Source: Anaeramoeba flamelloides (taxonomy: Eukaryota; Metamonada; Anaeramoebidae). From it: DNA of 64,000 bases. The position numbers and the translations under genes are program-made. The stretch lies in assembly GCA_027625915.1 (NCBI GenBank), contig JANTQA010000008.1:12959001-13023000 (forward strand), read 5' to 3'. The notes beneath the pieces are model-generated. The model was not told the DNA's origin, made no database searches, and saw nothing but the letters and a program-made list of their open reading frames with translations. The number at the start of each line of letters is the position of its first letter. The stretch's first letter is position 1. Below are positions 1-10,681 of this stretch, in pieces.

Positions 1-1255
1 CATATGTTTTGAAGACTTCAGAAAAGCCACCTTTGCCCAACAATGACAAAACTAAATAGCGATCATTTTTTAATAAGGGGTTTCCTCGAAACCTCGAATT
101 TTCTTCGTTTTCCAGTCTTCTGATTTGTTTCATCTGTAAATGCTTTTGGATTTTTAAATTCGATCGTTCTTTTTCCAATTCCACTTTTTCCTTCCTGATC
201 GTGGCCAATCTTAATTTATACACTTCCTCTTGTTGGTGGTATCTTGCTAGTTGCTTTAAATATTCTGGGTTTTGTTGTTCCAGGCTTTCCCTTGATGAGT
301 CGGAAATTGGCACGGGCTTATTCTTATGCAAAATTTTTCTTAATTCCTTAATTTTTTCCTCTTCTTGCACGCATCTGGAAATCTTATCATGTGTTTTTTG
401 AAAATCTTCACCATGGATGTATTCCGTTTCATAGGTCAGTCCTATTCTTTTCATTTTAAATGTTCCCAATCTTAAATTGTCTTTTCTAACTTGTTCTCTG
501 AGTTTCTTTTTTTCATGTTGTGAATCGAGGATCAGTAGCCGATAAATTTCCTCTCTTGCCCTTGATGTAATTTCTCTTTCTTTTAATAAATGATCTTTGT
601 ATTCACTTTCCAATTCTTCTAATTTCTGTGCTACATCTTTACTTTCTTGTACTTCGTTTTCAAGTCTTTCACATTTATCCTTGTACATGAAATATTTCAT
701 TTTATATTTTTCTAATTTTTTTTTTAATTCTTTTTTACTTTCTTTCTCTTTCTTTTTATCTTTCTTTTTATTTTTCTTTTTTGTATGATCACTTGTTTTT
801 TTTTGATTTGTTTTCTCATCTATTGTTTCTGTGTTAGTGTTTACAGTGGTATTGTTTGTATTTTTATTGTTGTTGTTACTTGTGATTTCCTTATTTTTTT
901 GATTTCCACTTTGGTTTTCGTTTTCTTTTTCCTTTTCTGTTTCTTTTTCAATTTCTTTTTCATTTTCTTTTTGATCATTGCTTTTTAAGCTAACTGTGTT
1001 TAAATTTTGATTATTTAGGCTTTGCACTGGATAAATGATTTTGGAATTTGTTGTTAATTTTTTTGTTTTTCTTACTTTTTTTTTAGGTTGGCTGATTTTC
1101 TTGTCTGAATTTGTGATAATTGGATCAAGAATTTGTAATTGTTCTTTATTTTTGGATTGTATTTGTTGTTGTGGGTGTTGTGTATTTAAATTTTGATCTT
1201 TTTGAAAATCTAAACTAATTTCTTCTGTTTGGTTTGAATTGTTTTCAAGATTCAT
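1..1255 (-). CDS. TLK: Tousled-like protein kinase, N-terminal part (runs off left edge)
   Basis: This frame is open from an ATG at 1255-1253 to the window edge, giving about 418 visible residues. After a low-complexity Glu/Asn/Lys stretch (residues about 85-180) comes a coiled coil. The segment just before the kinase domain contains LENEENSRFRGNPLL and then RYLVLSLLGKGGFSEVFK. That linker plus the GKGGFSEV glycine-rich loop is diagnostic of Tousled-like kinases. The catalytic Lys, HRD and DFG motifs lie beyond the window. Family knowledge: TLKs are nuclear Ser/Thr kinases that phosphorylate Asf1 histone chaperones during DNA replication. The ATG overlaps the stop of the upstream Myb-domain frame, so either the true start lies here or the two frames are one gene split at an A-run. 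Identity is secure; the start is not. Confidence 0.88.
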   Translation of the reverse strand, partial: MNLENNSNQTEEISLDFQKDQNLNTQHPQQQIQSKNKEQLQILDPIITNSDKKISQPKKKVRKTKKLTTNSKIIYPVQSLNNQNLNTVSLKSNDQKENEKEIEKETEKEKENENQSGNQKNKEITSNNNNKNTNNTTVNTNTETIDEKTNQKKTSDHTKKKNKKKDKKKEKESKKELKKKLEKYKMKYFMYKDKCERLENEVQESKDVAQKLEELESEYKDHLLKEREITSRAREEIYRLLILDSQHEKKKLREQVRKDNLRLGTFKMKRIGLTYETEYIHGEDFQKTHDKISRCVQEEEKIKELRKILHKNKPVPISDSSRESLEQQNPEYLKQLARYHQQEEVYKLRLATIRKEKVELEKERSNLKIQKHLQMKQIRRLENEENSRFRGNPLLKNDRYLVLSLLGKGGFSEVFKTY

Positions 1256-2696
1256 ATTTTGAAAATTGTATTTTGTTTGTTTCTTTTTTTTTTTTTTTTT
1301 TCTTCTTTTTTTTTTTTCTTTCTCTTTTTTCTTCGAACCCTTTTTCTTGAATTAGAACTTTGTGATCCGATACTATTTTTAGTTAAACTTTGGGAATTAG
1401 TTGATGATTCTTGTATGATTTTCTTGCTTATTCCAATTTTTTGTTTTTCTTGCAGTTGTAGTTGCTGTCGCAGTTGTTGTTGTTGTTGCTTGTTTAATTT
1501 GTTAAAATTATGATTGTTGGGTTCAAACTCCGAAGATTGGCTCACTTTAAGAGATCCATTACAACTATTTGTTAAAATGTTTTCATGAGAGTCACCATGA
1601 AACGCCCCATTTTCTTGATCAGTCTTGATCGATTTTGGGAATAAAAAAGAAGTTGAAGAAGAAGAAGCTTGGGATTGGTTGCTATAGCCACTAAAATTAT
1701 TATTTTTATTTTGAGACAATAATTTCTTGAGTTTCCTTGAAAATCTTGAACTTATTTGTGATGACGTTCGATCTAAATGACTCCATTTGATAATTTTGGA
1801 CCAATTTTTGCCAAATTTATAATATCCCTATTTATTAAAATTAAAATAAGAAAAGAAAAAAAAATGAATTAAGCTTTGAGGGTTTTTTTTATTATCAACA
1901 CTAATATTATTTGAGAGTAAGTTGTATTCAAATAAATCTTTTTTTTTCTTTTGAAAAAAAGGGAATGATCAATTCAAAAAATTGGTCTGAAAAGATCAAA
2001 TCCAGAGAAAAATATTAAAAAAATAATTCAGAAATTTTCAATTGTTTTTCTTTTTGAAAACATTTTGAGTTCTTCTTTTTGTGAAAATCTATTTGATTAT
2101 TCCCAAGGTGTTAGTATTGAAGTAAAGTGGATTTTTGAATATACTGATAAATTCCAAATAATTTGAAAACAATTCTTTCATCCTCATTTATTACACCCCC
2201 ATTGTAAAATTTAAATATTAATTTGTTTAATTATTTCAGAAAGTAGTTCACTTGAAAACCTAAATAGATTCCGTGGACTGTAGATATTGAAAAAATCATG
2301 AGAAAAAAAGAGTGTTGATTTAATTTTCATCTACCCAGATCAAAGTTCAAAAAAAAACTGATCGAGATTTGGTTAATGGGTTCGAAGAAAATTAGAGTGG
2401 TATTTTTGTTATTTTTATTTCAGATCATGATAGTTGGTAACTCAGTTTTAAATTTTGTTCTTTGTTTATTGTTATTGTTATCAGGTGTATTTAAATCACT
2501 GATCTTTGTTGAAGGTGAAAATTCTTTGGATTTTTTTAGAGCAAGATAATTGTTTTTCATCAAAGAATTTTAAGTAAACGAATCAAAAAAGAAAAAACAA
2601 AAATGGAAATTTCACAAGGAGAATAAACTTTTGTGAAAAGTAAATAATGGGATTTTGTTTTCATTTGGTTTGTATTGTTTTTGGGTTAAATGAAAA

Positions 2697-2736
<40 letters not shown>

Positions 2737-2938
2737 AACAAGTATACGTTACATTTAAGATTAACTGATCTTCTTGTGGTGTAAATCGCTTGATTTTTCT
2801 TTTTTCATTTATTTGATCAGAATTGAAAAAGAATGAACTTTTAAAGGGTGAATTAAAGCTTGAGTATTGGTTCTGAAATGAAAATCTTTTAAAAGGACTT
2901 TTGTTCTCGTTGATTGGAAAAGACGATTTATAATTCAT
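1252..2938 (-). CDS. Myb/SANT-domain protein, two exons
   Basis: Exon 1 runs 2938-2753 (ATG start, 62 codons) and exon 2 runs 1827-1252; total 253 residues. The junction is AAT|GTAACG to AAATAG|GGA, phase 0. It rebuilds one Myb-like repeat: KRFTPQEDQLILN from exon 1 and YKFGKNWSKIIKWSHLDRTS from exon 2. This matches the W/F-T-x-EED, GxxW and RT-xx-Q pattern of a single Myb/SANT helix bundle (residues about 48-97), which usually binds DNA or histone tails. The C-terminal half is Ser/Gln/Asn-rich and ends in a Lys/Arg tail encoded by 12- and 18-base A-runs. Its TGA overlaps the start of the Tousled-like kinase. A single-base length change in an A-run would join the two into one protein. Direct target unknown. 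Confidence 0.7.
1828..2752 (-). other. intron of the Myb/SANT gene (925 bp)
   Basis: The donor GTAACG is at 2752 and the acceptor AAATAG at 1828. The intron splits the Myb repeat in phase 0. It contains a T-run of about 34 bases near the donor. Reading through it gives a poly-Lys dead end, which supports removal. It is far longer than the 120-280 bp introns of RER1 and uL16 in this window. A further small exon inside cannot be excluded. Confidence 0.6.
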
Positions 2939-4225
2939 TCTCCAATTATTTTTACAAACAAAATAAATTATAAAAAATGAATTTGAATTTCAAGAATTTT
3001 TTGAAACAATCCATTTTTGTTTTTGCTAATTTTGTATATTTCGGTTTTGTTTCATTTTCAATTGAGATTTTTTTAAAATAAAGTTGATTATTTTTTGAGT
3101 GATTGTTGGATTTTTGAAATAAAGTAAAGAGGCTGTAAAAAAGAAAATAACCACTTAACTCGGAATAAATGAATATTTTGCAAAAATTTAGCGTTTTTTG
3201 GAAATAAATGCGTTAAATTTTTTAAATCTTGTTTTGAAAAAATGAATAAATAATAAATAATCTTGAAAAATAATAAAGAAGGGTAATAATAACCAAAACA
3301 TAATTTGTGTTTAAAACATTAGTTATGATCTTGTAATATTTTGACAATTGATAATTCTATGGAGATTGTCCAAAATAGTCTTTTTCAAATTTTTAGTCCT
3401 GTGTTTCAAAATAAAAAGTCAGGTACTTAATTGTTAGAAAGTTTTTACATTAAATAATCATAGAAAAGGAAAACTAAGTATCTTTAAATACAATATTGAT
3501 TCATAAAAGTCCATTATTAAAAAAAAATTCTCAAAATGAAAAATTTATCTTTAAAAAAAACAATTTTTGATAATTTTGATCCATCAGAAACAAAAAATTT
3601 CTTAAAAATTGAGAAAATTCCAAAAAAATTTGTAACTAATTGCGTTCATAATTAAAAATTTTCTTAAAACATCAAGAATTATATTACAAATTTATTATTT
3701 AGTTATTTCCAAATACTCTGTAATTTATAATCATTTATTATCAATTTATTATTTCAACAAAGTTACAATTAAATAAAAATATTGTTTCATTTATTAAAGC
3801 ATTTATGTTGGTAGATTTTAAAAAACCACCAAAAGAGATTTTGATCTTTTTATGATGATCAAACAATTATCAATAGAAATCAAACCGATTCTAATACTAT
3901 TATTCTTAATGTTTATACAACTTTAAAAAAAAAAAACCCTCAATTTACAGTAGTGACTCTTGATCTTGCAATCTAAAAATTTTTTGCAAGAAAAAACTTT
4001 TGACAACAAAAAACTTTTAACAACAAAAAATATTTTACCAAAAAAAAAAAAAAAAAAAACTGTAATATAAATTTTCTATATTTATTTATATGCTATATTT
4101 TTATTCTATCATATTTAAAATTAAATAAAATTGATTTCTATACTTTTATAACAAACGCGCATACATTGTTTCTATTTATATCTGCATCAACAATTTGTTT
4201 AATAAAGACAATGGTTTATTTAATT
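2939..4225. other. intergenic, nothing recognised
   Basis: AT-rich DNA with A and T runs between the Myb gene start and the 3' end of the IPI1/TEX10-like gene. I see no coding signal, RNA gene or repeat copy here. Confidence 0.6.
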
Positions 4226-6526
4226 TCAATAGATATATTCTAAGAGAATTTCTGAAAAATAATTTTGCAAATGTATTTCCTTATTTTGGTTTAAATTTAA
4301 GCACAATTCAATCAACCTTTTGGTACCATTTTTTGAATGGCTAAAATTTTGTTCTAAGAAGGGAGCAGCTATTTGTATTAAATTATTTTTATATTTAAAA
4401 TCAACCAAACAATTTTGAATCAGCATAAAAATATCATAATTACCGTTTGTCCTTAACAGCGCAGAAAAAAGAAAACTCAAATATAAATGCAATTCAATTT
4501 TCTGTTCAATAAGGGCATAATTAATGATTTCAACGATAAATGAAATTATTTCGATCTTATTTTTTTCAAAGAGGGGTGGCAAGCATTGTAAAATTGAAGA
4601 CAATAGCTTTTCAGAAATATTTGGAAATAAAGTGATTAAAGATATGGCCTTTCTTTGGGTAACCTGAGCGAGATCTTTAAAGGGCCCAAAGACTTTATGC
4701 GTTTTGTTATTTTTTTCAATCTGCACAAAAAAGAAGGTAACGAAGGAAGGTTGGATTTTCCCGATTAAATCATTTCCAATTTTATTATTGTTGCCCAGAG
4801 TGTGCAAGGAACCGATTATAATTTGAGACATTTTTTCATTTTGCGCTCCCAGTCGCCATAACAGTTTTGGCAATTTTTGAATCCAATCACCAATTTTTTC
4901 TATTTGGTAAAACTGCGTGTTCTCCATCAGTTGCTTACAAATGAATTCAATTGCAACACCCAGGCATTTTGATTGCAAATTTATTGTTTCTATTAAAGTT
5001 AAATAAGATGATAGCAGATCATCTATCGGCAAAATTAATTTCATATCTTTCATTTGGTGATAAGAAATAAAAAAATTATTTAATATTAAAATGATTTGAT
5101 TTAAAAAGTGCAACTCAACAGTTGATGTATGCTCCATAGTATCAATCAAATATTGATTTAATTTTAAGAAATGGGATTGGAAGATCTCTTTAATGGTTTC
5201 TGGATTTAATAATTTATATTTTAGGAGGATTTTGGAAACAATTTGAATAATGGTTAAATTAATTTTCAAGATATTACCATTTATGTTATTTGATCTTGAA
5301 GTTGTTTTTAAAGGGAATTTTTTTAAAATATGTTGGATAAATTTTTTGAGAAACATATTTTTCCAGAAGATTTGGTTATCAAAATAATCAATTTTTGAGA
5401 ATATTTCAACAATACCAGCCATACATTTTGTTGTTTCCTGTCTTGTAACCATGCTATTACTGAGAGACGAACCCTCGACCCAAGTATCAAATAAGATTTC
5501 AATTAATTCTTGAATTTTAAATTCAGATTCCTTTAGAGTGTTTGTTTGGGTGTTATAAAATTGGAGGTATTTTCTATTTTCCCATTTTTTAATTAAGCAT
5601 ATTTGTGCGCCATCGGATTTTGACCATTTCGTTTCTTTGGCTTTTTTTTGTTTGGTATTGTTTTTGTTATTCTGTTTCTTATTGTCATTGTCATTGTCAT
5701 TTGAATTATTCTTTGTTTGTTCTTTATTAATCTTATTTAATAAATTCGAATTGTTGTTATTATTTTTATTATTATTATTTGATTGATTATTGTTATTGTT
5801 ATTTTTATTGTCATGCATATTAATGTCATCGTTATTGTTTGATAATACGTTAACAAATCTCACCAAATTATTTACAATTTCAAATCTTGGCTTAATACTC
5901 ATTTTAGTTGTATTGTTTGAAGGTAAACGTATGAGCCTTACCAAGTTTTGTACAAACCTGGGTATCCATGCCTTTGAAATGTCTGAGTAATTCTGAAAGA
6001 GGATCTCTAAAAATTGTAACCCAACCTCACGGACTTCACGATCTAAACTTGTCAAGGCCGTAGAAATGTACGCACAAATGATCCCAATAAAGGGTGTTAT
6101 TTGTTCCTTCCCTTGATAATTGCTGCAGAGTGTTTGGAAAAACAAAAGCAGCGCTTGCCTAACTTTGTTGTGATCATCTTGAATTAAGCTGAGCGCAGTT
6201 GGGATTATAGACGACAACGATCTTAGTATCGTGGAGCGATGGTTAATATGGAGTTCTCTGAGCCCAATTAAGCTGTCTCTTCTTACATTTGCATTGTGGT
6301 GCTTACATTGCGAAAGCAAAGTGCTTAAGGTCTGCTTTCGAAAGGTTGTAACTTGTTTTTGATCCTTTTTATGTAAAGTTAAAGGATTATTAACAAAGAT
6401 TTGTGCAGTCTGGAATTTGGTTTGTGTGTCATTTGTTCTTCTCTTTTTTTTTCCTAGCTTTGTTTTTTTGATTCGAAAATCTTTTGTTGTTTTTAATTTT
6501 TTTTGTCTTCGCTTACGTGATTGCAT
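4226..6526 (-). CDS. IPI1/TEX10-like pre-rRNA-processing protein
   Basis: Single 766-residue frame with ATG start and TGA stop. The basic N-terminus (about 1-50, KDFRIKKTKLGKKK) followed by LLSQCKHHNANVRRDSLIGL and helical-repeat segments (about 60-210) matches the IPI1/TEX10 family, which has KxKxGKKK, then LLSQMxHYNAxVRxxALxGLxxL. In yeast and animals the protein belongs to the Rix1/PELP1 complex that works with Rea1/MDN1 to remove ITS2 and mature the 60S subunit in the nucleolus. An Asn-rich insert (about 232-300) is followed by weaker alpha-helical (HEAT-like) sequence to the end. Length is between yeast Ipi1 (about 330) and human TEX10 (about 930). No intron is needed. The family call rests on the N-terminal third. 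Confidence 0.8.
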   Translation of the reverse strand: MQSRKRRQKKLKTTKDFRIKKTKLGKKKRRTNDTQTKFQTAQIFVNNPLTLHKKDQKQVTTFRKQTLSTLLSQCKHHNANVRRDSLIGLRELHINHRSTILRSLSSIIPTALSLIQDDHNKVRQALLLFFQTLCSNYQGKEQITPFIGIICAYISTALTSLDREVREVGLQFLEILFQNYSDISKAWIPRFVQNLVRLIRLPSNNTTKMSIKPRFEIVNNLVRFVNVLSNNNDDINMHDNKNNNNNNQSNNNNKNNNNNSNLLNKINKEQTKNNSNDNDNDNKKQNNKNNTKQKKAKETKWSKSDGAQICLIKKWENRKYLQFYNTQTNTLKESEFKIQELIEILFDTWVEGSSLSNSMVTRQETTKCMAGIVEIFSKIDYFDNQIFWKNMFLKKFIQHILKKFPLKTTSRSNNINGNILKINLTIIQIVSKILLKYKLLNPETIKEIFQSHFLKLNQYLIDTMEHTSTVELHFLNQIILILNNFFISYHQMKDMKLILPIDDLLSSYLTLIETINLQSKCLGVAIEFICKQLMENTQFYQIEKIGDWIQKLPKLLWRLGAQNEKMSQIIIGSLHTLGNNNKIGNDLIGKIQPSFVTFFFVQIEKNNKTHKVFGPFKDLAQVTQRKAISLITLFPNISEKLLSSILQCLPPLFEKNKIEIISFIVEIINYALIEQKIELHLYLSFLFSALLRTNGNYDIFMLIQNCLVDFKYKNNLIQIAAPFLEQNFSHSKNGTKRLIELCLNLNQNKEIHLQNYFSEILLEYIY

Positions 6527-7667
6527 ATTTTGATTTTGTTTTGATTTTACTTTATTTTTTTATTCGTTCTCTTTGAGTGTTTGTGTGTTTTAAAAGAAAG
6601 TGGGTGTTTATCAAAGCAAGGAGAAAACAAAAAATGTATTTTTTTTTCCATTTTCTTTATCCAAAACTTGAAATAGAGCAGTGAAAAAAATACCTGACAT
6701 GAAAAAAATCCCGGACAAGATTTTTAATTGTGAATATTAGTAAAATTATTGTGTAATTTCATTTATTTACAATCAAATTCCTTTTTTTAAGAATCGAACT
6801 TTTTCAATTATAACCCCCCCACTTATTAGAATGATGATTGATGAAATCACACATGTTAAAAACACCATTCAATTAATCAAAAAACAAGAAGAAAAATTAT
6901 CATTTTCCAAACTCTAGTAAACCTCAATAAAACTCGATTGTTTTTCAAAAAAAGTTGATCAACATTATGGCTATCAAGCAATTACTCGAGTATTCTAGAG
7001 ACACCTTACTTTGATGAACTTTAGGTAGGTTTATTACTAATCTCATAAAAAAATTGGTTATTTATAATAAGGATTTCATTGAAATTAGACAAAAATTTTA
7101 CTAATACCCACAATTAAAAATCTTGTCAGGGATTTTTTTCATGTCCGGTATTTTTTTCCCTACTATATTTTGATTTTTAACCACCAATAACTCACAAATT
7201 TTTTAGTGAACCAGATCAGTTTTTCTATTCTTGGTTTTACAAAATTATGAATTTTAAGGAGGTTTTAGTTTGAGATTTCAAAACTGATTACAAATAATAA
7301 CCTTTTCCAAGAAAATTCTCTTGTGAAAAGAAAGATATGAAAATAGAGTATAAATTGTTTCACATTTAATAACTTATATATGATTTATATTCTTGTCTTT
7401 ACTGGGGTGTGCTATTTTATAGAATACCTTAATTTTATGTTCTCTGAGTGATGAAAAACAAGGTTTTAAGGGAGTAGCTACACCATAAGACATGATAAAA
7501 ATTTGAGATAGATGAGATAAGAACATTTTATTTTAGTTGAGTGTGATCGTCGATTCTCTAAAAATTTTTTTAAAAAAATTATTTGATATTTTTTTTTTAG
7601 AAATGTTAAACAAAAAAAAAAAGAGAATTAATTGATAAAATAATTTTTTTTTTTTTTTTTTATTCAA
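6527..7667. other. intergenic, holds one foldback element
   Basis: Upstream region of the IPI1/TEX10-like gene. Apart from the foldback element at about 6670-7170 I see only AT-rich DNA, a C-run near 6825 and long A and T runs around 7590-7660. Confidence 0.5.
6670..7170. mobile_element. foldback/MITE element with about 90-bp inverted arms
   Basis: The left end reads GAAAAAAATACCTGACATG and then continues through ATCCCGGACAAG to TAGTAAAATTATTG. The reverse complement of the right end (about 7070-7165) reads GGAAAAAAATACCGGACATG, then ATCCCTGACAAG and TAGTAAAATTTTTG. The arms thus match over about 90 bp with scattered changes, and the centre has no reading frame. This is the layout of a non-autonomous DNA element. 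Ends of the form CAGTG/TAGGG resemble the YARNG ends of hAT elements, but I see no clean 8-bp target duplication, so the family is open. Confidence 0.7.
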
Positions 7668-8209
7668 ATAAACTTAATTCCAAAAATTTAGGTTCAGTTT
7701 AAACAATCGGAAGAATAACAATAACATACTTTAGATTCAATTGGAAATAATTTGGATTTAACAAACTATTTCATTTTTTGTATTTTCAGTTTTTGTTTTC
7801 ATTTCGTTTTTTTTGAGTTACGTAATCTGTTTCATTAGATCTGGGAATTTTTTGTTCGATTGTTTGATAGAATGTTACTATTGAGTTTCTTAAATCGAAA
7901 AATCCACATACAATTGGTTCATAGTATCTTATCATTTGATCGATCAACAATTGTTGGTGTAATTTTAACAAATCTACCAATATATTTTTTGTTCAGCTAG
8001 TTTCCTTATTTTGAAAACACACTTGTTTTGATTTTTTTGTTTTATATTGTTTTCTTTTATTTGTATGGAAATGATTACTTATAAAAACATTTTTACGATG
8101 TTTCTTAAATGTGCTTTTATATTATGTTTGGAAAAATATAATAAATTGAGTTTCTGTTTTCTTATTTTTGATTTTAGATGTGTCCAAATTTTTGGGATGG
8201 GGTTTATTT
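7668..8209. mobile_element. 540-bp TIR element, copy 1
   Basis: First of three copies in the window, all in the same orientation and 540-546 bp long. The ends are inverted: ATTCCAAAAATTTAGG at the left and TGTCCAAATTTTTGGGAT at the right (consensus end ATTCCAAAAATTTGGACA, extending outward to ATAAACCCC). The interior aligns with copies 2 and 3 throughout, for example ATTGGTT, ATAGTATCTTATCATTTGATCG and TCAACAATTGTTGGTG. The minus strand carries a 64-codon frame (7980-7786, containing LLIDQMIRYYEPIVCGFFDL) that is partly preserved in the other copies. No target-site duplication is evident. Superfamily unknown. Confidence 0.72.
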
Positions 8210-8569
8210 TTTTTTTTTGGGACAAGATAATTTTAGATTTTTAGAATAAAACTTATAGCAATTTTTTGGTTTAAACTTTGATAAAATATAATCAGGTTCA
8301 ATCTCCAATTTCACCAAATCCAACGATTTGAAATCCTAACCACAAGTAATGTTTTGAGATAATTATTATTTTTTGGAATCCTTCTAGTTATTTAAATCCC
8401 ATTCATGTTTCCTTTTGTGATTATCCCGAATATAATGCTGTTGTTCATTTTAAACAAAATCCATTAATCCCAAATATCACTGATAAAAAAATATTTCTAA
8501 TTGTTTTTGTTGCCATAATTAAAAAAATTCAAAAATGATGAAAAAATAACAAATGAAAAAATTAAATAC

Positions 8570-8658
8570 CACAATAGAATGTTGAGAGAAGGGTGAACAA
8601 TAAGTCATTCAACATTTGAAACACTATTTTAAGCAATTAAACACAACATTCTATTGTG
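8570..8658. repeat. perfect 15-bp inverted repeat with 59-bp loop
   Basis: CACAATAGAATGTTG at 8570-8584 and CAACATTCTATTGTG at 8644-8658 are exact reverse complements. This could be a very short TIR remnant or a transcribed hairpin. The nearby sequence gives no function. Confidence 0.6.
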
Positions 8659-9769
8659 ACAATTTCTTTGAGTTTTGAAAAAAAAAAATTTAAAAATCTA
8701 ATGAATGAAGTACTTTAAATAATAAAAATCAATGAGGTACAACCAAAGTAAAAAATGTTATTTTCTGATCCTCTTCAAAATTTTAAAAAAGTGAAAACTT
8801 TTCCTTTACGGTGGATACTGCCTTAAGTTAACAAAAATCATTTAAAAGTTTGATAATTAAAGAAATGTCTAATAATTACAATTGTTGGGATTATTTGGAT
8901 TTTTTATTACATCCAAAAAAAAAAATTTATTGAGAAAAAATCTTTACAAAATTCTTGAACAAAACAACTCAAAATTTAAATCAATTTTTTCTCTTTTTAT
9001 CCTACCCCCCCCCGCTTAATTTTTTTGACAATTTTTGCTTTTGGGTATTTTTGTCCTAAAATTCTAATTCTATTCATTTTTTTTTCTTTTTAATTTTAAA
9101 ACTTATCCAAAGATAACAAAAGTAAATATTTAAAGATGAAATTTTTATTAATACAGGGTTGGGCGATGTCCCTAATTATCATGATATTAACAATTGATTC
9201 ATAATAATATTAAAAAAAATCACAATTAGTCTGAAATTTATCTCAAAAAAACCTAAAACTGGATAAAACCACAAAATCATTAAAAAAAGATAATTATCTC
9301 GAAAAAAAGAGAAAATATTTTTTTTGATGAAATCACCTAAAAAAAATACTCTGGAATTTTACAAAACTTTGAGAATTTTACACCACTTTTCCATCAAAAA
9401 TTTTAGAAAGAGTTTGTACGCGTTATGAATTATCTTCAAGTATATGAAATGTTTAAAAGATATAACTATTTATTAAAGTCCTATTTTTTTTTATAGTTGA
9501 TAAAAAAATATTATTCTTTTCATTTTTTTTTTTTAACTAAATATAAAAATCTTATATAAATATTACATTCAAACAAATAATTACATATCTTGAAAATAAA
9601 TTGAATTTAAAATCTATTATGTTTTTTTTTTCAAATCTTGTTATTACCCTCACTAGCTAAATACATAAAAAGAATAAAGAGTAATTTTCCTTCTTATTGG
9701 TGATCGATCAAACAAAAACCTCTAAGCTCGAGTTGTTCTTTCTGCCCAATACAAAGATATTAAAAGAAG

Positions 9770-10130
9770 AATGAGCAGAAGAAGAAGAAAACAAATGTCG
9801 AAAAAATCTAATAATTGGTGATGGTATAGTTAAGTTGTTGAGAAAACCCTGGAAAAGTTATCCATACCCCTCTCAACTTTCAGAGCATTAAGAAAATATT
9901 TTAATCCAAGAACAAATTCTTTAAAGAACGAGTAAAGGGTTGGTTGTTTTAGAAAGATCTTTTATTCGACACAATTTATAAGATTACGATTGACTGAGAA
10001 AATATTAATTGATCTTTAGTTCTTATTGTTCTTGATCTAAAAGAATCGATAGGTTTATCAACGAAATCAACAAAAAATACAATAAAAATATTAATTTGAT
10101 CATGTATTAATTGAATCAAGTTTCTTTTTT
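9770..10130 (+). pseudogene. decayed Tc1/mariner-like transposase N-terminal fragment
   Basis: Base composition is more balanced here than in the flanks. One plus-strand frame reads VVEKTLEKLSIPLSTFRALR then KYFNPRTNSLKNE, interrupted by stops, followed by RVGCFRKI and RLRLTEKI. Just downstream another frame gives LDLKESIGLSTKST. The order helix-turn-helix (IPxSTxxxxxK), basic GRPRK-like hook, and second helix-turn-helix (SxxSTxSTxxR) is that of the paired-like DNA-binding region of Tc1/mariner transposases. No DDE catalytic part is visible. At least two in-frame stops and one frame change make it non-functional. Weak similarity between 9155-9200 and the reverse complement of 10270-10315 could be its TIRs. 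Confidence 0.4.
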
Positions 10131-10681
10131 ATTGTTTTTTAAAAGTTAACTTTTTTTTAAGAAATCTGTTTTTTTTATCAAAAAAATTTTTTCTTTTTAA
10201 AATATCATTGAGTTTGCCCTAAAAGCCACCAACTATTATATCGCGATAATTTTTTAACATAAGATTTTAACATTTATTACTATTTTTTTTTGATTATCAC
10301 GATAATATTGAATATGCCGATTTTATACAATTCTGTGATTTTAAAATATTAATTGAGATTTTTTAAACTTTATCTTGACTTGAAAAAGATCTAGTCAAAT
10401 CCACTACTTTTTCCATCTTCTTGAAAATATTATCTTTTTATTTTGAAAATTAAAATAATTCTTTCTATTAAAAATAAGTAAAAAATTATGATAATTATTC
10501 GAAAAAAAAAATAAAAATAAATGTCATAATAATAAACAAATAATGGTATAATCACAAAAAAAAAAAAATTAAAAACATTTATTTAGATATTTGCAATAAT
10601 TATATTACCTGAATAATGATTTGATTTTTTCAATATAAAATTTAAGAATAAAGGATCTTAGTAAAATTTATGATTTTGTTA

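Larger units (their letters stand above)
8210..10681. other. intergenic, mostly AT-rich with one transposase-like scrap
   Basis: The 3' flank of the GSAP-like gene. It contains a 15-bp hairpin (8570-8658), a 9-base C-run near 9003 and a patch of more balanced composition at about 9720-10080 that looks like decayed transposase. Nothing else is recognised. Confidence 0.5.

Noticed and set aside
7786-7980. 64-codon minus-strand frame as an independent gene
   Set aside because: It lies wholly inside a repeated 540-bp element; kept only as part of that element.
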